64,000 bases of DNA from Eutypella sp. D-1 (GCA_023313575.1 JAJTTP010000007.1:1178001-1242000); one strand, 5' to 3'. Shown: positions 12,341 to 27,517, numbered from the stretch's first letter. The notes: generated by a model not told the origin, from the sequence alone. Numbers and translations: made by a program.

Positions 12341-13352
12341 ACCGTGCTCGCTATCAGGTCGCTCTAAGGGCTTTAGCCCCGTCCGACCTAATCATGGTCT
12401 ACTTCCCTTTTTATTCCATCGCATTTGACCTCATCTTTTTAGTCTGGAGTGGATGGACCCACGAGGGTGGCTTCTGCATAGCGATTCTTTTTCTTTTTCA
12501 TTCCTTCTCCTTCCCTCGCTGTTGCTTTGCCACGATTCCTTCCTTTTCTATGTCTGCTACTTTCGGTCCCTGGTGTGTGAGAACGGTTATAGATATGGGA
12601 GATATTGGGAAGATGATACCATTACCTAAAAAGCATTTTATATCAGCGGAGCGGGTGATCGGTTTGCCTTGCGTGTAAGGGCAGGTTACTGGGGGGGGCA
12701 GGGAAATGGGAAGAGATTTCTGTCATTACTGTCGTCATGTTGTTATTTTCCTTGTCTATTTTTTCTTTCCTATGTTGCTGGCTATATGATACGATATGAC
12801 GAGCAAGCGAAGCATCTACGGATACGGTTACGATATGATTGATATAGGCTTTCAATGGAATAACATGATGTTTGGAATTCACACAACCTCGTGCGAATGG
12901 GTATCTCATTCTTTTATGTGTATGTATGGTACCGGGACTATCTTCTTGGCTCAGACGACACGATACCAAATATCCTCCACGCTATCAGTTTGCCGAACAC
13001 GTAAGTCCTCGCGCACGCAAGGGGATATGCCCCCACGTGCTAGACATCTGAAGTCCCCCGTGTATACATACCAGTTCGTCAGGCAATACCGCCCGCGTCG
13101 TATACATCGTGCTCCCCTCATCTCACCCGGGCACTACGATTGCCTTGGCACGTGATGGTAGGTAGGCTGTCTAACAACCGGTAGCAAGTAGATAACTCTG
13201 TCGGGCTTCCTGTCCAGCCCCATCCAGACAGATATATGAAGAGCCGTGGATACACACGTACGAGCTAGTAGCCAAATAGACGACAGTATAGAAGGGGTCG
13301 AGACAGCGCCAGGACAACACCTTCGCACCTTCTTATACACGCTCTCCCGTGA
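12341..13352. other. Intergenic, 3' region of the DUF8035 gene
   Basis: T-rich sequence follows the stop codon to about 12800, as expected for a 3' UTR. No coding signal is visible on either strand before the fragment at 13353. Confidence 0.55.
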
Positions 13353-13553
13353 CGATATGATGATGGGGGCGGGAGTGAAGACAGTCTTGAGACGCTAGCC
13401 GCATGGGCAGCGAAGAAGGCAAAGATGGACAAAGTCAACAAGGTCCAGAAGCCCAAGGCCGACTACGACGGCATCCACCTCTGTGCGCATTGCAAGAAGG
13501 CGTTCTATCCGGAGGCTAACCGGAACGGGACGCCGTGAAGGTTCCATCCCCGT
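13353..13553 (+). pseudogene. Broken zinc-motif gene fragment
   Basis: A short frame runs from a stop at 13350-13352 to a TGA at 13536-13538. It encodes an Ala/Lys-rich helix (TLAAWAAKKAKMDKVNK) followed by DGIHLCAHCKKAFYPEANR and NGTP, then the stop, then RFHP. The C-x2-C spacing followed by x-FHP suggests a small C-x2-C...C-x2-H zinc module in which the third Cys codon (TGC) has become TGA at 13536. A GTAAGC donor-like site follows at about 13551. No start codon or flanking exon is evident. I read it as a relic of a small zinc-motif gene, but it could be chance. Confidence 0.3.
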
Positions 13554-16500
13554 AAGCCAGCTCCTTTTCTCACCAGCCAATGCCTCGTTTCCCTGGTGTG
13601 ACGTGATATCACATATGTCACTTTGTCACGCCTCGTATAGTCTGGCATCGCGTCGTATATAGCCAGAGCCCTTCAAAGCGACCAGACAGCCGAGGTAGCT
13701 TAGCCCGGCATCATTATGGCGGGTTGGATCAGGACTATTACCTACGGAGGAGGGTTTGGTATGATCTGGATAGCCGCCTCTTCCAATAGTTAGGGCGCCG
13801 AGAAAAGATTAGGAGTTGTATTCAAACAGCAGTCGGGTTAGGTTGAGACTCTCTTCAAGGGTCTGATGGCCCCAAATTCCCAGGGTCCACGTATGTCATA
13901 AGAAACTGCAAGTTCTCTTGATACGCAATAAACTCTCAGCTGCCATATCTTGTTTCTCAATTTGTTCTTGAAGCCTGTGATTATTTGATATCCCGCATGG
14001 GTGCCCATAGTCCTGATTATGGGCCAGGCAGGTATCGGAGGCTCGTAAGGGTAAGTATGCCAGTTCTTGGACGATTATAATAGTCAAGTATAGTTCAGGG
14101 GCGGCCAATACTGAAAGGCCAAAGATAATGAATCCTCGTAAGAGACCCATCTATGAGTTTTGCAGCGGTCATACTTACCTAGACACTAAAATCTAGAGCC
14201 ATGTCTTCTGTACAGCAACCCAACAAGAGGTTGATCTTGGAATGGGTTGATTTGAATGTTGTTGCCGTTTCTCACAACGAGGACCAACCGCAAGCCAACT
14301 ATTGATATAGCATATAATAAGGGGTAGATGTGAGTGGTAATGAGATGAAAATTACTGCGAGAACACAACAAGAAACACACCCGGCTGTCAATGGAGTCAA
14401 CCACGTTATCATGTAGTTAGTTGGTAATGGGTCATGTCACACTACGAACAACCACACGCTGACATATAGCTCAACATACCGCCATTCACCAACATGCAAC
14501 TACCCCTGATGTGTCCACTTTTCACCCCTATTCGAGGAAACCCCTTTCTCCATCACTAGGGCTACTAGTGTGAGAAGGGTCATATCATTATTTGTTAGAT
14601 GTGATTTGACCTCCGGCAGATGTTTTCAGACTCCACGGCTCTTTTTTTGATGCGTCTCTCCGCAAGTATGATTTGTAACCGTTCATAAATTCCGGCAGAG
14701 TCAAGTAATTACACAGCACGGATTCTGAAACCATGGGTGTGCTTGTAAAGTTACGTATTCAACCCGAAAATACCATCACTCATACTAACCACTCTCATAA
14801 CACATGAATGCCGTCTTTTACATACCATAGCAAGTAATAGGAAGTCAAATCCCTTGGCTGCTTGTACTTAATGACACTCATCGAGGTAATCCAGCAAAGA
14901 TATCAATCAAAAGAAATAGGGGGGCATGATGGCTGCTTAACGATCTCTACCGACCACTAATTAAGGCAAGCAAGTATTAACTCTACCATCTTGTAGGATG
15001 GTTCATTAGCACTGAATCATATGAGCTAAGACAGCAGCGTATCATTCGGGGGTCTACCGTGCCACCGCATGTCTTTCATTGCTACGCAATTGATTAAAGT
15101 TCTTACAACAGAACGAATCATAAAAGCCTGGTAATTTCCGGGGACAGAGAAGAGTGGCTAAAAAAGAAAGAAGCATCATATCCATTGAAGTTTTAACAGC
15201 GCTCTGATACGTACAGAACATGCCCGTTGCTAAGGATGGAAGCTTCAAGCTTCATCCTATACTACTTAGCATGCGAATTCTGAGCCTAAAGCTATTATAA
15301 TTTTGACACGAATACCATTTATTTCATAGCAGAATTGTGAAATGAATGTACGGTGGAAGTGGTCTATCTTCGATATGTTGTTCACAGGCGAGAAAATGCA
15401 TGAGCTGTCACCGCAGTGGTTAAAGCGCATCGGTTCTTGTGCAAATATCAAGCCTGTCTCTGTTTGACAGGAGTCTATTTGATATATTACGCTCTGGTTC
15501 CGATGCATGAGAGGATTGGTTCTGCAGAAGAACTTGTCCAGAGTTCCATCGGGTGCCATATGTGATAAGGAGGATGCGCAGTGCTGGTTTAATTGGTGTG
15601 TGTGCAGTGGTTATTTTTATCCATATGCCTTCCGTTTTCTCTCTTACACTTGCTATATATCTATTGTCTCTTCCTTCGAATCATCAGGGTTCAATATTAC
15701 GGGTTCACCATTGGATGACTTATGTATTTGGCTATGTAATAATCAATTGATCCTCTCCAATCACCCCACACCACACGAAGTCATTGCCCTGTTTGCAATC
15801 ATACCCTGGGTGCTTGGATGAAATCACTGTGTATGGGTATGTACCGGCGTGTATTCCTGCCCTGCAATTACTCCAAAACCAGCCCATCCAGCCATCCACC
15901 ACTTCCCCCCCTCCTTGACGCGACTCCCTGTCGGTTTACCCGAGACCATAAACGTACTCCCTCATTCTGATAGCTTCCAGCCCAGCGGTACGTGATTGCG
16001 ACCGCCAGCCGAGGCGCGTACTATGTAGTCACACAAGCATTCCCGGTTCTTTGTCTTCGTTAAATATATTCTTGTAGTACATGATATGTATATAGGCACT
16101 TGCCCGGCTCCATGCCCGTCGACCGCATTCCTGTTTGGCGAAAGTCGGAAGAGACGGGTATGTAACTACATGACGCTATAACCTACCTATACACTCCATT
16201 TGCGGCAAGTTAGGCAGTCCCGTGTACGTGGATATACGTTTAAAGGAAGCATACGCGCAATGCAGAATGCTACAATAGCAGCGGGTTGCGACGCGATGCA
16301 TCCGAAAGCGGCGACTTTGGATGGAAAGAGGCAAACGACACGAACGTGGCAACGGAGCGCGGTGAATCAGTCGAAACAATTACTAAGAACTCAGCGCGCA
16401 TGACAATGCTTCGACTATCTCGTGGACCTCTGTAGACTGTGCGGAAGCAACGGGAACGGGGGTCTGCGCTGCTTACCGTCTGCAGGTCCGATGCAACGTC

Positions 16501-19500
16501 TATCTATCTCGTTCATCGGACGTTAGGGCCCAACCAAGAAGGCGTCGTCGTGTAACTCTACATATAGCTTGAGGGTGCTATAGCTTCTATCACGATGCGC
16601 GTTGGCTCACGATCGACAGTTAGGAGCTATCCATGGCTATTTACAGCCCGACTTAGAGCTATATTGGATCTCCAGTTTGTACCTACATTAGAGCTTCAGG
16701 TGGAACCTATCCGAACCAAGGTGTATCGAATTGCTCATGCTTATCATCATCCCAGCCATTACAAGTGGACGTACCCTACCTAAGTACCGTACAACCTTTG
16801 CGAGAGAGAGAACGGGTCTCCGACAGAGCTAGTACGATATGCGCAAAATCTACTACTAGAATGCCGCTTCCACGAATAGCATCGAGGCTAATACTGCGTA
16901 GTCTTCGGAAAACTTGAATGCGCCCCAGATTGAAACGCCGATTACGAGGAGATAGAGAAACGAGAAAAGAAAAGAAAGAAAAAAAACTTCGCAGATTGGT
17001 AGACCGGCCAAACCGGCCTAAACGTGTGCCGCATTCGTGATCTACCGTGTCCGTACATATCGAGCACTCTGCTCCTAGGCGGCCGCTCTGGACTTGCTTA
17101 CTTGTATGAAGTACATCGTAGGTATGTAAAAGCATAGTTGGGGCGTAGCTTCACACCGTTGCATCCTACATACCCGGGGAGGCAGCATGCCTAGCTAAAA
17201 TACAGGCCGTCAACTGCCGCTTTAGATCCTTGGGGCAGCGGAGCACACAGCAGCGGAGGCTGTGGCGCGATATGCAACGATTCAGGGGGACGGACGTCTT
17301 CCCACTGGATTCCTGGTTCATCCCCCGCGCCTAGAGGGTGCCGGGGTCCCCGGCATCCTTTACCCTTGATAGTACCAGGGTGTGTTATGTACATGTAACG
17401 GTCGTGAAGGTTACATGGAAGGATATACACTTAAGTATGTAATAAGGTGTGCACATCGTCGCCTAGGATTATGTGGTGGGGGTTTAGGGAAAGTAGGTAC
17501 GTAGCGCTTAGGGTCTCTCTTTAATGGTTCTCTATCCCTGATTTGGTTGTTACGATCTGATTGACGACGAATCTGGCATTTAGTGGAAGAGTCTGCAATT
17601 GGAAATACTTTGACTGGCGGTCAGGACTTGCGAAGGTGGAGTTTTCGATATGAATTGGGTTGGTCTGATTTGGCATCGGTTTGGATACTCGCGGAAGTGA
17701 AGCCGGTCGCGTGAAAAGAAGCATGGCGGTATCCCGTGCCGCTTATTAAAAGCACCTGCCGAATATGTTCGATTTGGCTGAGGGACCCTCTTCGTTTATA
17801 GAGAACTGGGCAATGGTACATGGGCAACGATATCACCTTGAATTGCGATACTAAGTATCAGTATGTTTACGCTTCCATAGTGCTTTTGGGCACCACTGAT
17901 CAATCCATGTACGAAATATGCTGGGGGAAATTCCGGCGCTACCAACATGTCTTGTAGGCTATCCGGTGCTAGGGAGGGGGGCTGAGTTCCGTGGCCAAAT
18001 CAAGTATCATCATCGCATTCACATCCTCAGTCTGAAGCATGTTGACTACAAAGTGTCCCTGAAGATATGTCTCATTGCAATGTTCTTACTCGGTCTATAT
18101 TACATGCCAAAAAATAACGACGTCTTCAAGACATGGCTTTCAGTCAATGTCTCAGAGGAACAGCATGGCCAGAGTAGCCACGTTTCTTCACGAAGACATG
18201 TCTTACACATCCATGACGCCTTGCTGCCACTAGTCCAACTGTTGGTCTCGGAGAAGACAGTGGCTATGGAATAGGGAGCTGACATTCTATGAGACTGGCA
18301 GTTATACCAGTTGCTTTTTAACGGTAAACAGCGGTATGATATAATCGGCGATCATATGCATCGATGAAGACATCGATTATTACTGCAAGTGCTCTTCGAT
18401 GGATGTACTTGTTTCCTACGGAGCATTTTGTCTTTTGGCCGCCTGTTTACCCCTAAACGCTATGGCGAAGAACCAGTTTTTTCCTAATCGTATACGCCTA
18501 TGGGCACTAGTTTTGCCGAAGCAGCTTTGCTGCCTTGAATTGAGTGTGGGCCTGTCCAAAACCGATTGAAGAAACCAGAAGCTATTCAGCTTAATGTATT
18601 TGTGTGATTGAGGAAAATCGAGACTAATTGACTGCATGCAAGTTGTCACCATGTCTGAGTGGACTGTATATGAATGCTTATAGCAATACTTAAACATTGC
18701 AAAGGGGTCAGCTCTGTATATACTGAGGCTGATATCTGCTGCTACCCCGCAGGACAAGGCAGGGCAAGGGCACGACCTCGACGCCCACATCTTAGGGTAG
18801 GGCCGTGGACTGTTGCATCAATGCAGCTAGGGGTCCCCATCCATCAAGATATCTGGGTAAAAGCTTGACATGTTGACATGGAGGTGGCAGGGAGGTCAAC
18901 TCCCTGTGGCCGGTAAGGCTGAAATGGAGTTGCCTGGGATTTCGAATAGTTTGACACGGGCTACACGGGTAGAAACGCCTGGGAACAGAGCTGCCTTGTT
19001 ATTTGAGCATGAACGAGAGACTATCCGGCGGCCCAGACCAAGACAGGGGACTGGCTAGACATTACTATGATATGGCTAGATTGGATAGGTGATACTTATG
19101 GGTAATTTAGTTAAGAGCCGAAAGCACCGTTCTGTCTGCGCTTGCTCACCGAAGCACGGAAGTACGCATTTGCTCAGTCTGTATTGGACTCGATAATGAG
19201 TTATGGATAGCTTGGGTGAACTATCATCAAGACTTCCATAGTGTATAATATCGACTGGGGGGATCCATGGGTGGTTGGTTGGCTAGACTTGCACTAAGAT
19301 GCCAAGAGAACAAGGAGTTTCGTAGTCTGCAGCACGCGCCACATAGTGACATGTGTGGAATTGCGGAGGGTACGAAGTAGGATGCTTCGATTTGATCTCT
19401 TGTCTGTGTGACACAAGTTAAGTACGAACAAAGCGAGAAAACATGTAGGAGTCATAGCAACTAACCACTTGAGACTGAGGTACGTAGCTGGTGGCCGCCG

Positions 19501-20879
19501 CCGTCATTTGATCAGGAACATTTCACTCCCTGGGGCCTCCCGTAGAAGAGTTTTACAGGACGTGAGACATCCTTGAGGCGTCGAAAACTAAGAGCCAGAC
19601 CTATGATTGGGTAGATGCGGTTGTGGAAACGTGGCTCATGAGCCCATTCGTGCATACCACACAGTATTCTGTAGCCCTTACCTCCTTCTATCTAGCGTAC
19701 GTGCGGCTTTTGATTTCCCTAGTCCTAGCGGATGTGAGCCGGTTCTCAGGTTCCCCGTTCCTCCTTGTAGAAGATAATGTATCGAAATAACTTAGTGAGC
19801 AGGAATTTCGGATATGAGCTTGGTTGATAGTAACACGCCCCCTTCATGGATGTCCCTTTAACCCAGTAATCATAATTGTACTTGAAGCGTAGCGTGCAGT
19901 AGTACGTCCTCATATATCATATTGCATGCATGTACCTCCCAGCTCAGGAACTAGACTTGTGGTGAGGGGAGATAATGGCATCAAGTGTGATTCAGTTATA
20001 GCTCAAGATGTGCAATTACTTACATAAGGAGCCACACTCATTCAAGGTCAATGCCCGGGCTCGAGTTATTTTAATCTCTGACAAGAGCCTCCATATCTGT
20101 ATTTGTCTTGTCTCGTCCATACACATATATGGGCACTTGGCACTGGTTAAGTTACGTAAGTTGGTGCTTTAGGATATGTCGCGGGTAGGAGACTGCGGGC
20201 AAGATGGGTTAATCTGAGGACATCCTCGATATTTGTGTATTACTATGTATAGGATTGATGGAGGAAATTTGTGGCTACCACCCACCCACTAAAATCAATA
20301 AGTTTAAGATGGCATTAAACGGACCGTGTGCCTAGTGTGTATCGCTTCCGATATTACTACGCGTACATATGTACAATGCAGGCGTAGTGTACCCGTCAAC
20401 TACTAACGTCAAATTCTAGATATATCACATAGTTCTTATTCGTCAAGAATGAAGCGAGATTAAGTATGGCTCGTTTATGTTGCCATGTAGTTAGCGGTCT
20501 GGCGGAATAATAGCAAAAAGGAATAAAGGGTGAGGTAATTCCGCCACAAGATATTATATATGCTCGGCCTCATAACAGTATTCCACACCTTGATAGAGCG
20601 CAAATGGACTAGCTATATGTGGATTATGTCTAGTCTTACACCTATATCAATGTTGTAAAGTCATATGTGCTTCACCCCGCTGGTTTTAGCACACACGAAA
20701 ACTGGGAGGTACTTACGACCGGGTATCCCAATTGGAAACTGGTTATAGCCCCTCACCTTTGTTCATCCCGAGTGCCAAAGAACGCTGTCGATATTTATTT
20801 CAAACATATGAGGAATGGACTGGCCAAAGGCATACATACCTGGTAAGATGTCGTTGAGATAAACTTCTTTGTGTTACGA

Positions 20880-21235
20880 GGTAGGAACCAGGCCCTTGAT
20901 GGTGGAGAGCTACCTTGCGAGGATGCATTACTGGGGGTGGTCCTGTGAGAATAACTAGCGGACAGGGTATCCTGCGACCTTGCGACGGCGTGGGCAGCGG
21001 CGGCAACAGGGGGAGTGTTCACAGCGCCCGCCAGCAGCGGCAGCCTCGCAGCCTTGCAGCCTTACTTTCTCAGCAACAAGGAAGCATTGACGACGGTGAA
21101 AATCTCCGACCACCAATGTGCCTGCGCGCCAGGTGTCTTGCCCCGGCCCAGGCACGCCATCCCGTCCAAGCAAGCCTTGACTAGTGTTCCCCTCTGCGGG
21201 CTGAGGAGACAAGGGACTGACCAGCAAACACATCC
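20880..21235 (-). other. GC-rich island with coding-like minus-strand frame
   Basis: This segment is clearly richer in G+C than its neighbours. On the minus strand one frame (about 21055 down to 20845) reads RLPLLAGAVNTPPVAAAAHA, then SQDTLSASYSHR and WFLPRNTKKFISTTSYQ, ending at a GTATGT donor-like site. A second minus-strand frame starts with an ATG near 21155. No start and end can be joined into a complete gene, and I recognise no family. It is a possible decayed gene. Confidence 0.2.
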
Positions 21236-24200
21236 GTATGCCAGTTTAAACTATTCTCTAGACTGGCCTGATCCCCGTGAGTTGAGATCTGCCGATATGG
21301 GACTCGATGATGGTCCCTTGGGCGCCTGTCGTCATGTAGGGAGCTGGGATGTGCAGGGCGAACTGGCCTGGACCCGTCCTAAGTAGGTATCACTCCATGC
21401 GTACAATAGGAGAAGATATGAGGCCAGATTTTTGACAATGGTTTCTGACCTTAAAAAAATCCTTATTACAATGTACCTATGTAACTGTCGATACTTGCAG
21501 TTTTCTCCCGGAAGGCATGATTCCAGGATTCGAGGCGAGCGGATCGATACCCGGGGCCGCGTGTATACATGATACGTCTGTGAAGGACCAGAGGACGCGC
21601 TGACTTCGACAAGAATCTTCACAAGACTGATCTTGTACCCAGTGACTTATTCCCGAAGCGACTAGACTAATTATGTACATACGTTTCTGACCGGTCTATA
21701 GTAGTAACAGGAATGCACACTGGCAAGACCCATAATCCCCTGGCCTGAAGCCGCTTTGGGCATAGAGGGTAAGGAGCGGGAGACAAGGGTAGGGGTCCGA
21801 CGACTCCTAGCACTGCGAGCTGCACGTCCGGGGGACTGCCCTAGTCGCTACTAGCCAGTACAAGTGTATCTAGCTGTTTACAGATTTCTAGGTACTACTA
21901 GGTAAACGGGGCACATCAAGGCCGCGCCAGAACATGTACCGTTTGTATTTAAGCGGGTAGTTTTCTCGTGTAGGCATGTATCTAACTCCCTATCTGGTAG
22001 CATCGGGCGGTTTTTACCGGTGGTGCACTTGGGAGAAGGGACCAAAACTAAAAGAAAAGCGGGTGGCCGCTAAGATTTCAGACAGACGGTCGTTCTAGGG
22101 CAAGGTCTAGCTCGAGATGGAAGGTCCTTAGGTTCGAATTGGCTGCGTGGATATTTACACTGTGGGTTAGCAGTGCGTAGTATGGCATTAGTTAGATTTC
22201 ACGATGCTTTGGGCGAGGAAGAGAATGGCCTGGATGGGCTCAACTCGGTGAGCATGATACTGTGCACAGGGCGAACGAAACTACAGCCGAAACCCCGAGA
22301 TCTGGTATGTTCCGTAAGTAATTATGCGGATGATGGAGAGGTACCATCAATAGCCGTTGGGACTATTCATATGAGGTGAAATTGTCTGGCCGCTTTTAGT
22401 AGTGGACATCTTGACATCTCGATCTCGGACTTGCCCGTCTATCTTCGTGGGTGAATAATAAGCCGTCCACCAGTCATCGGCCCTATTCTCTCGGTGCATG
22501 TGTACCGTACTAGAAGTCATATCCGGTCGAGAAACTCTTTTTCTCGGCTCAGATACCAAAGAAGCTCTCCCTTCATGTGACAGCCCTTCTGGATTACTCT
22601 GAACGCTATGAGAATGATGTCAATATCACATCACCGAGGGTATCGTCGACAATAAATCACTGTAAAGTAATTTAAATGTACCGATACAGCGTCTTCTTTT
22701 GCCACAGACTTCTACATATATTGCTATTCATCATAGGCGTATGTCATCATTGAAAACCATTTTGTCTGTTTTGTACTATCTCATTGGTATTATCTCTACC
22801 ATGTAGAGCTCTAGTTAGCTTCCGAGCCGTTGGTAGAAGTTCGTCGATAATGGCTGGGAAGCCCCAACAATCCCAGTACTATCCCCATGAAATCGATGGC
22901 ACTATACTAATCCTTGTTGGCCCCTTGCTTTTTCGATCAGTGAATGTATGCGTGCAATAATACATAAAGGAGGCCTTTCAGGCTACTCGATATTGCAAGC
23001 AACTTCTGTGTAATAATTATGTGTGTACAACCCCATGCATGACCTATCAGAGAACTACATTGCATTAACCTGAAAGGGCTCATTCTAGGACGAAGAAGCA
23101 CCTACGCCCAAACCAGACAATACTCGAAGGCATGCGGAGTGCTATCGTTGACTGTTTACCAGTATACGTGATCCGGGCGAAACCGCTACTTCACTTTACA
23201 CAGCCATGTAGCTGCTGCAACACTACCAGCGTAACGAAGCTTTTTTCAGGCTTTCGTAGCATTTAGCATTTCCTCCTCGGGCCAGGAGCAACTTGTCTAT
23301 AAAACCACCGCGACGTGCCTACACGTTACGAAGCGAACCGTTTGTGGCAAGGATACATACACGGAAACATAGTAATTACATGTCCAGCATGTGTGGGTGC
23401 TGTTAGGTTGGATTGGGGTCGAGGAGGGATGCCCCCTGGCATCCGCGCCAACCATGCCCTCCACTCATTTCAACGGTTGTTGATTGCATCTCCACACCAT
23501 GCACAGTCCCCCCGGCCGCAACCACCACCATCATCATCATCCCGGTCGACCCTCCTAATGGGGCAATCCTTACTAGCTGGACTAATAGCTCTTGACGTGA
23601 TGAGACAACATACATATGATTGAAGTCGGGGGGAGCCCACCTACCTGGTACATGCCATCATACTATGCCCAAGCCCGAAGTTCGTTAACAGCATGTAGCA
23701 GCGCGACGACAGCCGTTGGAAACCTGGAAGTGTTTGAGGTCTGCGCGCTGGGGAAGCATCTGATGGATAGGACTCTGGCTTAATTTTAACTTAATAGTTA
23801 ACTAAAAACATATATAAGTCCATAGCGATGCCCCACCAGGACGTTCTGGCCCATCTCGACCCTCCTAAAGTCGTCTCCTACGGAGTAGGTATGTTATATA
23901 TTTGCGAGTGCGGTAGATTGATTCCGCCAATCATTTGCCTTTTACGATCCCGGAGTTAGCGAGGCGCGACCAACTTTCCCATCCGTCACGACCATCTCGG
24001 GCTTGGATAAGTATAAAGGATCTCAGCGGACAGTCTTAGTTCGTATAGTAAATCCTTTCTATACGTAGTATGCATGTTAGATCTTAAGGCATGCTTTTGT
24101 CCTACCCAGCCTGCCAGCTTGTACCCAGCTACCGCAACAAAGCGGTATATCTCTATTTACACCACTAACTACTACGAGGACCATATGACCTATGAAGTAC

Positions 24201-25216
24201 TCCACGTATCGCATCCTGCCTGCCTACTCAGTAGGTATTATGTTTCTTCTTGTCCTCTCCAGTTACGTATTGGTCAGCTATATCGGCGTTATCGTTTTGC
24301 CTGTCTGTGCCGCCTATCAATATGCTTGTCTCATTATACTATGTAACCTCGTAACTTTAGGTTGGTCTTTTCAGAGTTATTGTTAAGCTTCTTTACTACT
24401 TCCCGAAGTGATACGACCACAATGCCTAGTGGTCCAAGGTTACCTACATAGTACACGCCGTATTGCCTAACATAAGTTTGCCTAAATTTCTTTCATTTCA
24501 GGTGACTTCTATTAATAAGCCATGTCCCAGACCTACGGGTATGGCTGGCAGGTTGGGTAACCGGAAAGTGGGGTATGTAACAGCATTCATTCATTGGTTT
24601 TGCCAGCGCCGAGACTTTTCGAAGCACTACCTAACATTCGGGTTTCTACAAGTGGTTACGTATCTAGTATACGAAGTACTACTATAGTAGTGTATATTTG
24701 CTTACTTACCAGTATGTCTTATAACCGAAATTCGCCGTTTAACCCATCCGGCATCTGGTCCGTAATGCCGGAACTCCCCAATGTTTCTGCCGTCTGATTT
24801 GCACCGCACTATGTGTCATATAAAACATGAGAGAGAAGGAAAAAAAAAAAAACCCCTTCTCGGCTGCAAACCCATCGTTGGCAGGTAATTAGTTACGAAG
24901 CACTAACTTAAAGAGTTGTTAAAGAGGTAACGGTGACTTACTTGCGAAGTACTGGCCGGCTCTATACTTGTCACCACCACACCACGCTAAACATCGTGAT
25001 ATACGAAGTATCAACTCCTGCGTCCTGCGTTGATTGTTGTGCAACATTAAAAATCTGTCCCTCGAAATGAGTGGACGCTTGTTTATTAAATCACACACAC
25101 CCACATACTCCTCATTCTTTAGTGGTCCTCAGGTTGTACATACGTAGTAGCAGTGTTACGCATCCATACGACTCCCATAAATCAAATGCCTATTGCTACC
25201 TCAAAGAGTTAGTCGG

Positions 25217-25226
25217 TACCTAGGTA
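25217..25226. repeat. TACCTAGGTA palindrome (copy 2)
   Basis: A perfect 10-bp palindrome extended by a further GGTA on its right side. Confidence 0.8.
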
Positions 25227-27151
25227 GGTAATCACCTTGAAGATTTATTGTTTTTATTTATTTATTTTAGTCCTGACCTATATCTGGGTCTAAGTGGAAG
25301 CAAGTAAGGTTTAATCCCTGAGCTGTGAATGCAGACCACGTGCCCCACTGCGGCAGCAAGGTCTCATTGCCTACTATGTACGGATGTATCCATCTGGATC
25401 TGCTGGCTCGCACCTGGTATTCAATGGTGATGTGCTACCTACTTATGTAGCGACTAGTACCGCGTGTCTGGAACAATTCTAACGATTTCAGCCAGCTCTA
25501 CGTGACGGCATCGTGCATCACTCCCCGAGACGGTTAAAATTGAATGTAGCTTTCCTGGGAGCATATGGTGACAGATGCTGTAGATAGGTTATTGCGGAAT
25601 CCAGCACGTAGCCGCCGTCTTGCGTCGCGGAGAGACTTTTTTTCCAGGTTGAAGATTCAAAACATGTACAAGCTTAACCGAATTAGAGTTTCCTGAATAA
25701 ATAAATAAACTTCCCGCCTGCCCTGTCTGAGCTAACCTTCCATAGGGCCAGACAGCCCGGAGGTTACCAGGCTGCCAGGTAGGGATGTGCACGGCAATAA
25801 ACTTCAATGTCAGTCTGAGTTGTCCCTGTCGCATGTATAAAGATAAAAAATTTATAATTTCTTATATAGAAGACGATGGCAAGTCCTGTATTGTTTATTT
25901 GACACTATCAGTACCAGAACAGAAGCAAACGAAATAAAGCGTTCAAAGATGGGACAGCGAGAAGATAGGAAGAAAAAGGGCGGGAAGAGCCAGGCTTTAG
26001 CTGTCTACCATGTTCTATGTTATATGCGCAAATACTTGCTGTCGAAGAATCATCCGTACCAAAAAAACTGCAACATTGGATTCCGTACGACCCGACATAT
26101 AGCCATAGCCCATCCAGTTCCTATCATGGTCACTACCACATAACGGGTAGGTGCTCAGGATATTTAAGCATAGCAAGATCAATACGGATAGTATTGCAAA
26201 GAGTAAAGGGAACCCAATCACTTCCGCGTTTTCTTCCGATGGTGGTAACAATTAGATACACGCTCCTTAGAAATGTGTATCCGGTATTGTGTTGGCCGTT
26301 TCCTCGGGTGTCCCGAATGCTCCCTATGTAGTTTTCGTGTAATCTGCTATAACTGTGATATGTCTGATTAGGTTGACGATGGCAATCTAGAAGTCGATGC
26401 TGCAGTTACTTGAGTATGAACATGGGCCTTCCTTCGGCTTGCTCGGGGTGATTCCTTGATCCTTGATTCCGGGGGTGTTGCCCATGCTAAGGTATCGGTA
26501 GCCAGAATATCAGCCAGGTTACCTGGCTGATGCCAAAGGACCGGACCGCTAGCGACGTCTTCCCGCCCAGCTAGTACGTAGTAAGCCGTTTAGTTACCAC
26601 GTCGAGAACGCGATGCATGCGCCGTAGGACATATGTGGTTATAGGATATCCACATCTGATAGCTGTGAGGATCGCATCTACTCCATCCTTATCTCTAAGC
26701 GAACGCGACAAAGCAAAGCCCGAGTGAGTCAAAAGGAAATGTTCTGTGGGGGGTTGCCACTGCTGGATATTAATTAAAAAAAAGCCATTCCTGCCTCGCG
26801 TCTCGAGAATGAACCAAAGCCGCGTGGCTGGCCATGCGACGACATCTAAAGATAGCCTTCTATCAGATCCAGAAGCGCAGGGCGTCTATTGCGTCATTCC
26901 ACCACCTGCGACGACGACGAGGTAGTGAATTCACAGACAATACATACTATACTACCCCAGCTCCTGCATCCTTACATCTGCCTGCATCCCAGATGGCCTG
27001 AAGCCGAGGCCTTTTCTCCCCATTTCTTGGATGTGTTTGTATGCTTGTCTCTACATGGTGCAGTAGTAGAGTAGCTGGAGCTCGCCTGATTACTTACCTA
27101 CAAGTATGAACAGGGTGGCGGGAATGGCTTGCATGAACTACGTAGTATACA

Positions 27152-27161
27152 TACCTAGGTA
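27152..27161. repeat. TACCTAGGTA palindrome (copy 3)
   Basis: A perfect 10-bp palindrome in the gene-poor region. Confidence 0.8.
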
Positions 27162-27517
27162 GTTACTGGGGAGCTGATGGGCATGCAATGGCTTCACAGC
27201 ACAAAAGCTTCACACCCCTTGACCCCCCAACGAGTCCCGCCTCGATGCTATATGATCGACCCATCGAACAAGTGCAGGATGCAACCCATAGGGTATGCTG
27301 ACGACATGATTATAGGTAACGCTGGTAGCACATGCATCCAAGGATATCATGCTGCTACCGTATACTATGAACCGCTAAACATTGAATTGCAGCTGGTGTA
27401 CTTCTTTTCTCCCTCTTCTTTTCCCAATCTGACAGTGCATATGGATGATGGCAGGATCCGTATATACACAGTAGGCAGTAAGGTCTAAGATCGGGCTCGA
27501 GAAAATCGGCTAATCCT

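Noticed and set aside
15400..15490. tRNA-Ser-like A-box (CGCAGTGGTTAAAGCGCATCG)
   Set aside because: No B-box at the right distance and no acceptor-stem pairing.
17918..18274. 118-codon plus-strand frame starting with ATG
   Set aside because: Composition is close to background, with no homologous motif and no splice or promoter context.
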